This document shows positions 8,983-18,645 of a stretch of DNA of 64,000 nucleotides, in pieces. Every line of letters begins with the position of its first letter. Position 1 is the first letter of the stretch. The DNA comes from Planctobacterium marinum. Lineage in GTDB: Bacteria; Pseudomonadota; Gammaproteobacteria; Enterobacterales; Alteromonadaceae. The position numbers were made by a program, and so were the translations under genes. The stretch spans positions 1 to 64,000 of the forward strand of contig NZ_JAJEWQ010000007.1 of NCBI RefSeq assembly GCF_020687805.1, given 5' to 3'. The notes under the pieces were generated by a model. That model saw only the letters and a program-made list of their open reading frames with translations, ran no database searches and was not told the DNA's origin.

Positions 8983-9004
8983 CTTTAGTGATAGTACTGC
9001 CCTG

Positions 9005-10243
9005 TCAGCTCGCTACAAAAGCTGGCAGTATTCGCTCAGCGATCATTTGTTGTGTTGTCTGATCGCGATGATGTGCTGTTACTACTACCACCAGGTTGAG
9101 TTCTTTAACGTGCAATATATACATACCGCCGCCGCCCTGGGCTGAAGCTGACGGGTAATGTTTTCCATTGTGATGTAAATCGGTGCCCCAAAAGTAATAC
9201 CCGTAACCCTGTCTGGACACATCTTTACCACCGCCGTATATATCATCATCGCCGGTGAATATATGACGGCGGGTCGCGTCGCTGAGGTAAGCCGCTGAAA
9301 TCAGTTGTTGTTCCTGCCATTTACCCTTGTTACTGAACAGCAATCCAAATTTCAGCATATCCCGCGAGGTGATACTGGCTTTCCAGCCAGATTCCGGCAG
9401 GCCACTGGCGGCGTTTTTCCAGCTGTAATTGTGAATACCGAGTTTGTCGAGCAATTCTGTTTTAATAAAGTTTTGAGCAGAGCCGGGTACAACCGCATCC
9501 AGCACCTGCATGATCAATTGCGGGCCGGTACCATATTTAAACACCTGAGTGTCGTCGCTGATGGGTTGGCTGGTTTCCAGAATGACCTGAACTTCCTGTT
9601 GCCCCTTGAGCTTCTCCGGATTGTCATTGATTTGCTGCCATTGCTCTTCACTAATAGTGATCCCGGTGGTCATGGTCAGGGCATGGCGAAGGGTGACTTT
9701 CCCTGCGCCATCTGCTAACCGGGCGTGATCCAAATCCTTGAGAAAACTGATCACCGGTTTGTCCAAATCCGCCATCGACAAATAACCCAATTGTATTGCA
9801 CGACCAACGGCCAGTGAGGTGTAACTTTTGGTGGCAGAAGATTGCGGGTGCGATAAGTCGATTCGGCCGCGCCGGTAATAAGATTCAAACAGCAACTCTC
9901 CCTGATGTGCAATTAGCAAACTGTCCAGTTGACCGTGCTTTTCTTCTGCAATTTCTTTGGCCAGTTTAACAATGGCCGCGTTATCGCCGAGGCGGGAGCT
10001 GAGGTTGCCGACGGCTATGCCATCATTAAGGTTTTCCGGACTGGCACTGATGTAGGCCTTTTCGAGTTCCGGAATATCCATGAATCTCTGATTGAGTTCT
10101 GGCTCTCGCCAGTGTTTGATTAAGGCTTCTTCTGCGGTGGCTCTGGGGGCCCCTGACGAATCTATCCCTGAACCGGCAAGTGCGAAGTTGCAGATCATAC
10201 TGATAGTGGTGATTGTGAATAAGTGGCGGATTTTTGTTTTCAT
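9005..10243 (-). CDS. Serine hydrolase, beta-lactamase/class C-like family, exported
   Basis: The 412-residue protein has a signal peptide (cleavage near residue 23, after ALA). The penicillin-binding/class C beta-lactamase fold is shown by SATK at 136-139 (the SxxK nucleophile and general base), a region with FKYGTG where these enzymes carry the Tyr of the second motif, and a C-terminal SAQGGGGMYIL stretch that takes the place of the KTG strand. Such proteins act in the periplasm as esterases, D-amino peptidases or carboxypeptidases; the substrate cannot be told from sequence. True class C enzymes have YxN and KTG, which are not clean here, so beta-lactamase activity should not be assumed. 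It faces the frameshifted regulator gene at 10451, which reads the other way. Confidence 0.82.
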   Translation of the reverse strand: MKTKIRHLFTITTISMICNFALAGSGIDSSGAPRATAEEALIKHWREPELNQRFMDIPELEKAYISASPENLNDGIAVGNLSSRLGDNAAIVKLAKEIAEEKHGQLDSLLIAHQGELLFESYYRRGRIDLSHPQSSATKSYTSLAVGRAIQLGYLSMADLDKPVISFLKDLDHARLADGAGKVTLRHALTMTTGITISEEQWQQINDNPEKLKGQQEVQVILETSQPISDDTQVFKYGTGPQLIMQVLDAVVPGSAQNFIKTELLDKLGIHNYSWKNAASGLPESGWKASITSRDMLKFGLLFSNKGKWQEQQLISAAYLSDATRRHIFTGDDDIYGGGKDVSRQGYGYYFWGTDLHHNGKHYPSASAQGGGGMYILHVKELNLVVVVTAHHRDQTTQQMIAERILPAFVAS

Positions 10244-10450
10244 GTCTGTCCTTTAAAATTCGGACTCCTCAGCCAGGTGCTGAGTCGTGGTTATTGATCT
10301 CATCACCAGTCTGTCGTAATTACCCCGTAAAACATGATAAAACGCTGACTTGTCGCTGATTTTTTGCTGATAAGCGGAAATCATATTCTTCTCTGCCGGT
10401 GATAGTGGTAACGTTGGTATCTTTGGGACGAGCCTGGCGTCAGAGGGGTT

Positions 10451-10759
10451 ATGGCAGAACAATATTGGTTGGGCGGGTTTTTTATTGATCTTTCCCGGAA
10501 TCAGATCACCCACAATAACGAAACACTGACACTGCCGCCGAAAGTATTGGCGGTGCTGACCTATCTGGCGGAACATCAGGGCAAAGTGGTAAGTCAGGAC
10601 GACCTGCTGGACAACATCTGGAAAGATACCGTGGTGTCTCCCAATACGCTGCAACGCTGTATTGCCCAACTGCGCAAGGCATTAGGTGATGACAGCAGAC
10701 AACAGCACATCATTAAAACCCATGCCAAAAAAAGGTTACAGCCTGGAATGCAGCGTTAG
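10451..10759 (+). CDS. Winged-helix N-terminal part of a CadC/ToxR-type regulator (frameshifted)
   Basis: The reading frame encodes an OmpR/PhoB-type winged-helix DNA-binding domain of about 95 residues: 'LPPKVLAVLTYLAEHQGKVVSQDDLLDNIW' is the typical helix set, and 'VVSPNTLQRCIAQLRKALGDD' is the recognition helix and wing. In intact relatives this is followed by IIKT(x)(x)KKGY and then a membrane helix. Here the frame runs out eight residues after KK and stops at 10757-10759. The continuation KKGYSLE is found in the +1 frame, starting inside an A7 run at 10727-10733; removing one A restores a single protein ending at 12644. As written, this piece would be a soluble DNA-binding domain without its sensor. 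Confidence 0.75.
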   Translation: MAEQYWLGGFFIDLSRNQITHNNETLTLPPKVLAVLTYLAEHQGKVVSQDDLLDNIWKDTVVSPNTLQRCIAQLRKALGDDSRQQHIIKTHAKKRLQPGMQR

Positions 10760-12644
10760 TTGGCAAACGGGGATTTCGCCACAAAGCAGCCATGACCAAC
10801 ACAGTGATACACTGACTGAAGACGTTGTCGTCAATGGCACGCAGGCTGCTACAACCGATGATGAATCTTCAACCTCTTCCGGCAAGCCTGCATCCCCTTC
10901 TTCAACCCATAGCATACGTCAAAAACGAACCGCACTATTCGCGCTGGTGGCTTTACTGCTGATTGTGGGCACGTTGCTAACAAACCGTTTCTGGACTGAG
11001 TCAGAGCCCCGGTTTGCTATTGATAATATTCGCGCGCTGACTTCAACAGACAACCGGGAACTGGCCAGTGTTTATTCACCGGATGGCAAATACATTGTGT
11101 TTAAACGTTATCCGGAAGTGCTGTGCGTGAACAACCTTTGGGCAAAGAACAGAGAAACTCAGGAAGAGTTTCAACTGACCCAGGAGGTTGGGGCATTTGA
11201 TAGTGCGGCGTTTTCAGCCGATGGTAAAACCCTGGCGTTTGTAAAAGAGGTGGATTGCAGAACACCCATTACGCAAAACAGCTGTTTTAAGCTGCAAAGC
11301 ATAAATTTTGAACAGGCCCTCAGGTCGCCACAGCGTCCGGAAACACTGATGGAGTGTAAAAATACTGAAATTCGCACAGCCCGCTGGCTGAATAGTGATG
11401 ACATTGCCTTAATGCAGAAACATGAGGGCCGCTGGCAACTTATTAGCTATTCCATCCAGGAAGACAAAAGCAGCACTTTGTTTGCACCTGAATCAGGCAA
11501 CCTGATTGCCTATGATTATTCACCGGCACTAAATTTGTTGGCACTGTCGCGTATCGATAGTGATGGCAAGGCGTATATCGACATGCGCAATCCGGACGGA
11601 GAATTGGTGTCCAGCCATGCGATCCAATTGCCGGATAAGATTGCAAAATATCGCCCGATTTATCCGCGTTTTTCGGCTTTGGATGAGTTATTGCTATTTA
11701 GCACCGGCAGGCAACTCTTTAGCCTGTCTCATAAGGGCCAGGTGGCGCGCATTACTGTGCCACTGGATGAGGCTATGGGGACACCGGTATTTCATCCGGA
11801 TGGCAAACATATGCTGGCCATTAAAGGCTTTTACGACAGTGATATTGTGTTATTGCCTGGCCCGTTCTCAGACAACACACCCGGTAATATTACCCGGCAA
11901 CAAATGCTTGATGAGACGCTGGCCCGCTCTACATTGGAGGATGAACAGGCCAGATTTCAGCCTGAGGGGGATTGGATTGCCTACGTTTCCAACCGCTCTG
12001 GTGCGGCGCAGATCTGGTTAACCGATGGCGAAAGAACAACACAGCTTAGCCAGTTTCCGTTAGATACCTTTATCCCCAGTTTTGTCTGGGCGGCTGACGG
12101 GCAAAGTGTGTTAGTCAGCGCGTCCTACGAATTAAAGCGCATTGAACTTAATGGTCGCGAAACTGAGATCCAGCTTCCCTATCCGGTGACCGATCTTTTT
12201 CACTGGGATAGTGCCGGGCAAACGGTGCTGGCCATGGCCCAAATTCAGGGCATCAGTCGGCTGGTGGAAATAGACCTGGATAAACTTAGTGTACGTGTAG
12301 TGAATAATAAAAAGGTGATTTGGGCACAAAAAACCGACGATGGCAAAATCATTTATCTGGATAACCTGGACCGCTTTTGGCAACCGGGTCCCGCTGAGGA
12401 TCAGCTTATCCCAATCGAAAACGGCACAGGTCGGCACAAACACTTTGTGGTTCGTGGCGAGCAGATATACAGCATCTATCGCGACTATCAGCTGTGGTTT
12501 TATAATCTGCAAGACAATAGTTCAGGCATTATTGCCCAATTGCCGGATACCGTTGATTACATCACGGATATTAATGAGCAACAGATGTTACTGACCTTAC
12601 GTGTCGCAGCCCGCAAGGACGTGGTGGAGCTGACACTGCAGTGA
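10686..12644 (+). CDS. Membrane helix plus TolB-like beta-propeller sensor, C-terminal part of the frameshifted regulator
   Basis: The frame holds the rest of a ToxR/CadC-type regulator. It starts in an unnatural overlap with the winged-helix frame; the real protein would join at KKGYSLE near 10730. A Ser/Thr-rich linker is followed by one membrane helix (about residues 83-103, ALFALVALLLIVGTLLTNRFW) and a periplasmic domain of about 540 residues. That domain has repeated SPDGK, SADGKT and HPDGKH turns characteristic of TolB/WD40-like propeller blades. Such fusions sense an unknown periplasmic signal and control transcription from the membrane. No ribosome binding site precedes an ATG suited to independent translation. 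It may be a true pseudogene, a sequencing indel, or rescued by slippage on the A run. Confidence 0.75.
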   Translation: MMTADNSTSLKPMPKKGYSLECSVSWQTGISPQSSHDQHSDTLTEDVVVNGTQAATTDDESSTSSGKPASPSSTHSIRQKRTALFALVALLLIVGTLLTNRFWTESEPRFAIDNIRALTSTDNRELASVYSPDGKYIVFKRYPEVLCVNNLWAKNRETQEEFQLTQEVGAFDSAAFSADGKTLAFVKEVDCRTPITQNSCFKLQSINFEQALRSPQRPETLMECKNTEIRTARWLNSDDIALMQKHEGRWQLISYSIQEDKSSTLFAPESGNLIAYDYSPALNLLALSRIDSDGKAYIDMRNPDGELVSSHAIQLPDKIAKYRPIYPRFSALDELLLFSTGRQLFSLSHKGQVARITVPLDEAMGTPVFHPDGKHMLAIKGFYDSDIVLLPGPFSDNTPGNITRQQMLDETLARSTLEDEQARFQPEGDWIAYVSNRSGAAQIWLTDGERTTQLSQFPLDTFIPSFVWAADGQSVLVSASYELKRIELNGRETEIQLPYPVTDLFHWDSAGQTVLAMAQIQGISRLVEIDLDKLSVRVVNNKKVIWAQKTDDGKIIYLDNLDRFWQPGPAEDQLIPIENGTGRHKHFVVRGEQIYSIYRDYQLWFYNLQDNSSGIIAQLPDTVDYITDINEQQMLLTLRVAARKDVVELTLQ

Positions 12645-12748
12645 GTCGGTTTTAGAACTGCCGGTCATTACCAACAAATCAGAAGTTTAAAAAACTCGGG
12701 TAAGCTGTTTACTATTATTGAGCCACAGTAGCGTATTGTATCACCCAC

Positions 12749-12775
12749 AAAAAACCCGGCAGGCGCCGGGTTTTT
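12749..12775. terminator. Bidirectional rho-independent terminator
   Basis: The stem CCCGGC/GCCGGG (12755-12760 with 12765-12770) is flanked by AAAAAA on the left and TTTTT on the right. It lies between the convergent regulator gene and groEL, so it can serve both. Confidence 0.85.
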
Positions 12776-12802
12776 CATAGTTAGCTTAAGTAGCTGGGTC
12801 GC

Positions 12803-14462
<1,660 letters not shown>

Positions 14463-14486
14463 TTATGCTTAGTTGATGGGGTTGTA

Positions 14487-14777
14487 TTATTCGACGATTG
14501 CAAGGATGTCGCTTTCGCTCATGATAAGCACTTCTTCGCCATCCAGTTTTTCAGTTTTAACGCCGTATCCATCATTGAAAACAACGATGTCGCCAACTTT
14601 TACGTCAAGTGCGCGAACTTCACCATTGTCAAGAAGGCGACCGTTACCAACAGCGATAACTTCACCACGAGTGGATTTTTCTGCAGCAGAGCCAGTTAAA
14701 ACGATGCCGCCAGCAGATTTAGTTTCCTGCTCGTGACGCTTAACGATAACGCGATCGTGTAAAGGACGAATTGCCAT
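14487..14777 (-). CDS. groS: Co-chaperonin GroES (Hsp10)
   Basis: The 96-residue protein starts [14 protein letters not shown], has the mobile-loop segment around [18 protein letters not shown] (17-35), and ends in the expected beta strand. It caps the GroEL ring and defines the folding cage. It is the first gene of the groES-groEL operon. An AGGAGA ribosome binding site lies close upstream of the ATG. The 5' leader of about 100 nt contains no further gene. Confidence 0.99.
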   Translation of the reverse strand: MAIRPLHDRVIVKRHEQETKSAGGIVLTGSAAEKSTRGEVIAVGNGRLLDNGEVRALDVKVGDIVVFNDGYGVKTEKLDGEEVLIMSESDILAIVE

Positions 14778-14888
14778 CTCAAGATCTCCTGATAAGTCTT
14801 GTTTAAGTCAAATAAGTACCCAAATGGGCGGTTATTTTAACCACTGTGCCAATTGGCAAAGTGGCATGTTGTTTATGTCTGCCTGCCT

Positions 14889-14916
14889 AGATGGGGGTCT
14901 CAGAATCGATCTCAAG
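14889..14916 (-). promoter_or_regulatory. Sigma-32 heat-shock promoter of groES-groEL
   Basis: On the minus strand, CTTGAGA (14916-14910) is followed after 13 bases by CCCCATCT (14896-14889). The second matches the sigma-32 -10 consensus CCCCATNT exactly; the first differs from CTTGAAA at one position. The position, about 110 bases before the groES start, is suitable. Confidence 0.85.
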
Positions 14917-15040
14917 GACTTTTTTTTAAAAAAAGTGAAATTTTTGTTTATTTGTCGCAATTCGTCGTATCAAAGTCCGAAAAACACCCTGTCAAAGCGG
15001 AATAATCAGGGGCAGTGCCAATATTCAGGAATCAATAACC

Positions 15041-15658
15041 ATGAAGAAAAATCTTGCGATATTAATGTTTGATCAGGTGGAAGTGCTGGACTTTGCCGGC
15101 CCTTTTGAGGTGTTTTCAGTAGCTAATGAATTACATGACTATGGGCTGTTAAATGTGCTCACTGTCAGTATTGATGGCAAAGATGTGTGCGCAGTGAATG
15201 GTTTGAGAGTGGGTGTAGACTGCAGTTTTGCCAGTTGTCCAGATGATATTCATTATCTTGTGATACCAGGTGGCGACGGCACCAAAGCGATATTTCAGCT
15301 TCCCGAATATCAGTGCTGGGTAAAGCAGCGGTATCAGCAGGCGGAACAGGTGTTAACCGTGTGTTCCGGTACGCGGTTGTTAGCCGGTATGGGGTTGTTG
15401 TCAGGAAAACAGTTCTGTACACATCAGGAAGTATATCCACAGCTAGTGGCGCTGGCCCCCGATGCATTTCCTCAGTCACATTTGCGCTACGTGCGCGCTG
15501 GCAAACTGCTGTCTGCAGGCGGTATATCGGCTGGTATAGATGCCGCGCTGGATTTACTTAAGGACATTACCAGTGCAAAGGTGGCCAACAAAACCGCAAT
15601 CTACATGGAGTATCATCGCAATAGCGCGGACTGCGGGATGGATTTTGGGCGCGACTGA
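15041..15658 (+). CDS. DJ-1/PfpI-family protein
   Basis: The 205-residue protein consists of one DJ-1/PfpI (class I glutamine amidotransferase-like) domain. It begins with the typical strand LAILMFDQVEVLDFAGPFEVF (the acidic residue near 18-23 normally helps the nucleophile), has IPGGDGTK near 75-82, and carries the nucleophile-elbow cysteine in TVCSGTR (Cys108). GGISAGIDAALDLL is the conserved helix after the last strand. Such single-domain proteins include isonitrile hydratases, the N-terminal domains of AraC-type regulators, and glyoxalase III-like enzymes; which applies here is unknown. There is no DNA-binding domain, so it is not itself a regulator of that type. It stands alone, divergent from the groESL promoter region. 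Confidence 0.85.
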   Translation: MKKNLAILMFDQVEVLDFAGPFEVFSVANELHDYGLLNVLTVSIDGKDVCAVNGLRVGVDCSFASCPDDIHYLVIPGGDGTKAIFQLPEYQCWVKQRYQQAEQVLTVCSGTRLLAGMGLLSGKQFCTHQEVYPQLVALAPDAFPQSHLRYVRAGKLLSAGGISAGIDAALDLLKDITSAKVANKTAIYMEYHRNSADCGMDFGRD

Positions 15659-15877
15659 TTTAGTCAGCGCGTCTTGTATTTCATCTGAAATTTTTGCTTA
15701 TCTCAAACGGGCGTGTTAAATCGGGGCTGAAATATTGCAAAAAATGCAATGTTCTACCGGTATTTATATTGTTCTGGTTCAATCACCGAATAAACGGGAC
15801 AGGCTTCATACTAAGCTCGACATTCTTGTAGTACATTTTTGTTCCGCTTTTAGAACAAAAAAATGGACTAACTAACA

Positions 15878-16744
15878 ATGAAGCTCAAATTTAAAATCGC
15901 CACAACCGTCCTGGTATTTCTATATATCATTGTATCTTCTGTCTCTGCTTCGGACCTGGATTTAAGTCTCTTCAAGACTAAAAAAGTGAATGAAAGCTTG
16001 TATGTGATGACTCAGGACTATGGCGATGCATCAATCAATTTTGCTGCCGTAGTCGGAGAACACAGTGTTGTACTCATCACTACCATGATGAAAGAGTTCT
16101 CTCCCCACGTTGAAGGGCTTATTAAAAAGGTAACTGATAAACCCATCCGACATGTCATTAGTATTGATGGCGACTACTACCAATATTATGGCAGCAGATA
16201 TTTTGTAGAGCGTGGCGCAACATTCATCGCTCATAAAAACCTTATCCCGAATGTGTTTGAAAACAGGATATTAGTGGATAAACCCTATCGGTTGGATGTA
16301 GGTACAGAGAAACTTTGGGTTATTCCAACCAAAGCTCACACTACTGATCATGTCATGGTCAAACTTGAAAATAGCAATGTCATTTTCGCAGGTGACGCGT
16401 TAAGTTTTGACTGGATTGTCTATTCTGGCCCCAACGGTCCCGATGAGCATATCGCAGCGTTAGATTTGATCCTGGCTCAGGGAGACGAAGAAACCATTTA
16501 TTACCCAGGGAACTGGACGGCAGAGGAGTTTGGCAACAAAGCGGATATGGGAGAGTTGATGGCAACCTACGGACTATTTGTAGAAAAAGTTAAATCGCTT
16601 CATAAATCAGGACTCAAACCGACAAAAATTGCCGAAAGCCAGGATATTCACAACTTACTGAAACCGCTAAATGATTACCAAAGGCTCAGCCCATATACCA
16701 TACATTTCGTCAAAGATGTGTTGGGAATCGTAGATGAAAGCTAG
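15878..16744 (+). CDS. Metallo-beta-lactamase-fold exported protein with a lost metal site
   Basis: The protein is 288 residues with a signal peptide (hydrophobic 9-24). The fold is recognisable from the N-terminal 'V(x)ESLYVMTQDYGDASINFAAVVGEHSVVLI' strands, the segment VIPTKAHTTDHVMVKLEN (His154, His158) and IFAGDAL (Asp173). The signature that should read THGHxDH reads I-D-G-D-Y-Y-Q at 96-102, so all four motif residues (His97, His99, Asp101, His102 by position) are replaced. A binuclear zinc site cannot form in the usual way. It may be a pseudoenzyme or binding protein, or it may use another metal geometry. It stands alone, with the next gene convergent 13 bp away. Confidence 0.78.
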   Translation: MKLKFKIATTVLVFLYIIVSSVSASDLDLSLFKTKKVNESLYVMTQDYGDASINFAAVVGEHSVVLITTMMKEFSPHVEGLIKKVTDKPIRHVISIDGDYYQYYGSRYFVERGATFIAHKNLIPNVFENRILVDKPYRLDVGTEKLWVIPTKAHTTDHVMVKLENSNVIFAGDALSFDWIVYSGPNGPDEHIAALDLILAQGDEETIYYPGNWTAEEFGNKADMGELMATYGLFVEKVKSLHKSGLKPTKIAESQDIHNLLKPLNDYQRLSPYTIHFVKDVLGIVDES

Positions 16745-16757
16745 AGATTATTAAAAT

Positions 16758-17594
16758 TCATTGCTGTGACAATGACGGCCAGGGGTAAACCCCTTTGCTG
16801 TTCACGGTGCGATTGTGTAGTGGGATAATCTTGCGGTTATTGAGGTTGGCTCTTTCGATGGCGCCGTTTTCAATTGTATCGAATAAAATATCAAAAGAAC
16901 CATCGTCAATACTGGCCAGAATGCCTTTTTCGATTGTCTCGGCCAGTGCCCGGTTGTTTTTGTGTACGAAAAAGAAGATGTAGGCAGGGTAGGCAAATGC
17001 CAGCTGTTGTTCCACTACCAGGCCGTGTTGCTGGTGCTGTTGGGCCTCTCCCCACACTTCCAGTATTGAGCGCGGGAAGTAGTCGGCCCGACCTTTTTCC
17101 ACCAGTTCAAACATGGCGTCGTAGATCTCAACGCCTTCTACCCTGAATCCATTGTGTTGCAGCACTTTGATATCTGGCCAGTCGTGACCCTGCACAGCCA
17201 GGCGTTCTTGTTGTAACCCTGACAGTGACATGTCTTTGCTGAAACGATGTTGGTTTTGAGCAGAAATTAAAAATATGCGATAGCCAAACAAGCCTTTATA
17301 AATGGGGATTTTGATGGCCCGAAGCTTTTTTTCTCGTTCAATGGAAGTCATGCTCCAGGCCACATCCAGTTCAATATCTTGTGATAACAGCACCAGTGCG
17401 CGCCCCTGTTGAATCTTTATGCCGGACTCAGTGAGGTGATATTGGTTATCCGGTTGTCCCTTTTTGAGGGCCATTTTTAGCAACGCCAGCGGGTATCCGT
17501 CAGAAAATGACTGATGAGGATAGGTAAGGAAAAGTTCTTCGGCGATGGCACTATTGACCATCAGCACAAAGAACAGTGCGAAATAGCGACGCAT
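16758..17594 (-). CDS. Periplasmic solute-binding-like protein (family 3 type), orphan
   Basis: The 278-residue protein has a signal peptide (cleavage after AIA, near residue 18) followed by a type II periplasmic-binding fold. The closest hallmark is the sequence of strands around LDVAWSMTSIEREKKLRAIKIPIYKGLFGYRIFLI, as seen in SBP_bac_3-like sensors. A second copy of this family lies at 39648-40571 and shares RAIKIPI/YPIRIPI followed by (K)G(L/M)(F/L)G(Y/H)RIF. No ABC permease or ATPase gene is nearby, so it probably feeds a receptor or regulator rather than a transporter; this is inference. An 8-bp inverted repeat lies just upstream of the start (17611-17640). Confidence 0.75.
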   Translation of the reverse strand: MRRYFALFFVLMVNSAIAEELFLTYPHQSFSDGYPLALLKMALKKGQPDNQYHLTESGIKIQQGRALVLLSQDIELDVAWSMTSIEREKKLRAIKIPIYKGLFGYRIFLISAQNQHRFSKDMSLSGLQQERLAVQGHDWPDIKVLQHNGFRVEGVEIYDAMFELVEKGRADYFPRSILEVWGEAQQHQQHGLVVEQQLAFAYPAYIFFFVHKNNRALAETIEKGILASIDDGSFDILFDTIENGAIERANLNNRKIIPLHNRTVNSKGVYPWPSLSQQ

Positions 17595-17610
17595 GTCAGG
17601 GTAAAATATT

Positions 17611-17640
17611 TGGTCTTTTCATAGTGCTAATTAAAGACCA
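17611..17640. promoter_or_regulatory. Inverted repeat upstream of the solute-binding-like gene, candidate operator
   Basis: TGGTCTTT at 17611-17618 and AAAGACCA at 17633-17640 form an 8-bp inverted repeat with a 14-nt spacer. It lies 16 bases before the start codon at 17594. No regulator can be named. Confidence 0.35.
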
Positions 17641-17687
17641 GTTTCAATGATTTTTCATTGGTACTTTAGTACAAGGCACATGAGTTT

Positions 17688-18179
17688 CTAATCGTCTTTG
17701 CGCTGATATTCGCCTTCGATCACCGTTGGATCTTGCGGTTTGGATGACTGATACCGGGACTGAGTTTGTTGATGTTGCTGAAACTGCGCCTGCTGAAAAC
17801 CCCCGGCGCTGTGCATGACCACCCGATGACCCAGATTCGCCATCAGATACCTTGCAATGAGCGGGCGGGTGAACGGTGTGGCAAACAGAAACCCGATGGC
17901 ATCAGTAATAAATCCTGGCGTTACCAGCAACACACCCGCAACTAACAATAGCAAACCTTCCGCCATTTCCTGGCCGGGCATTTCACCACTGCGCATTTTG
18001 AGTTGAGCGTTCGTCAGGGTTTGTATTCCTTCCTGACGCACCAGGTGGGCACCCAAAAAGGCTGTGATAATGACTATGGCGACGGTATTCCAGCCACCAA
18101 TTATTTCTCCAACATTGATCAGCAAGGCTATTTCAATAATGGGTAAAATCGCGAATAATATGAAAAGTTTTGCAAACAC
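17688..18179 (-). CDS. fxsA: FxsA family membrane protein
   Basis: The protein begins VFAKLFILFAILPIIEIALLINVG, which is the classic first FxsA helix, then has a second helix (AIVIITAFLGAHLVRQEG) and a central pair around LLLLVAGVLLVTPGFITDAIGF. The motif PGFITDAIG is diagnostic of the family. The C-terminus is a Gln-rich cytoplasmic tail. I place the start at the GTG at 18177-18179, because the family begins there and AAGAGA lies just before it; an ATG 13 residues upstream is the alternative. Loss of fxsA in E. coli affects exclusion of phage T7 by the F plasmid; its molecular role is not known. Its place near groESL, cutA and dsbD is common in gammaproteobacteria. Confidence 0.9.
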   Translation of the reverse strand: MFAKLFILFAILPIIEIALLINVGEIIGGWNTVAIVIITAFLGAHLVRQEGIQTLTNAQLKMRSGEMPGQEMAEGLLLLVAGVLLVTPGFITDAIGFLFATPFTRPLIARYLMANLGHRVVMHSAGGFQQAQFQQHQQTQSRYQSSKPQDPTVIEGEYQRKDD

Positions 18180-18327
18180 GTTCGTCTCTTTTGGCCTACG
18201 CTTTATCCCTATAGACATTGAGGCTCTGAATAAAAACTCAATGCTATGTTATGTAACCAAGTTTGTATCCCTGTTTTTTCTTGAGCATGAAATATGATCT
18301 CAGGAGTACAGGTCTTTAGGAGCTATT

Positions 18328-18645
18328 ATGTCAGATTTATGTGTTGTTTTGTGTACTTGTCCTGATAAATCCCATGCACGCGACATTGCTTGCAAAGCCA
18401 TTGAGGCGAACCTGGCGGCCTGCGTGAACATTGTGCCCGGGATTTTGTCGGTATATCGTTGGCAGGGTAAGGTACAGCAAAATTCTGAGTGCCAACTGGT
18501 ACTTAAAACTCATAAAGAGGCTGTGGCTGCCTTGCAGAAACTGGTCTTTAAAACGCATCCCTATGATGTTCCTGAGTGGATTGTGTTAAATGCCGATGCT
18601 GCAGGTGATGAATATGAAAAGTGGATAAAAAGTACGGTTAAATGA
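18328..18645 (+). CDS. cutA: CutA1 divalent-cation tolerance protein
   Basis: The 105-residue protein shows the CutA1 pattern from end to end: VVLCTCPDKSHARDIA at the start, then ACVNIVPGILSVYRWQGKVQ and, near the end, THPYDVPEW. CutA1 is a PII-like trimer of the cytoplasm linked to copper tolerance and, in E. coli, neighbours dsbD. A GGAGCT ribosome binding site precedes the ATG. The stop overlaps the dsbD start by four bases (ATGA), so the two are translationally coupled. Confidence 0.95.
   Translation: MSDLCVVLCTCPDKSHARDIACKAIEANLAACVNIVPGILSVYRWQGKVQQNSECQLVLKTHKEAVAALQKLVFKTHPYDVPEWIVLNADAAGDEYEKWIKSTVK

Noticed and set aside
10253-10669. Open frame of 138 codons on the minus strand
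   Set aside because: It is the reverse shadow of the winged-helix coding region.
14500-14515. CGATTGCAA, half of the LacI-type operator, near the 3' end of groES
   Set aside because: Only one half-site, inside a coding region.
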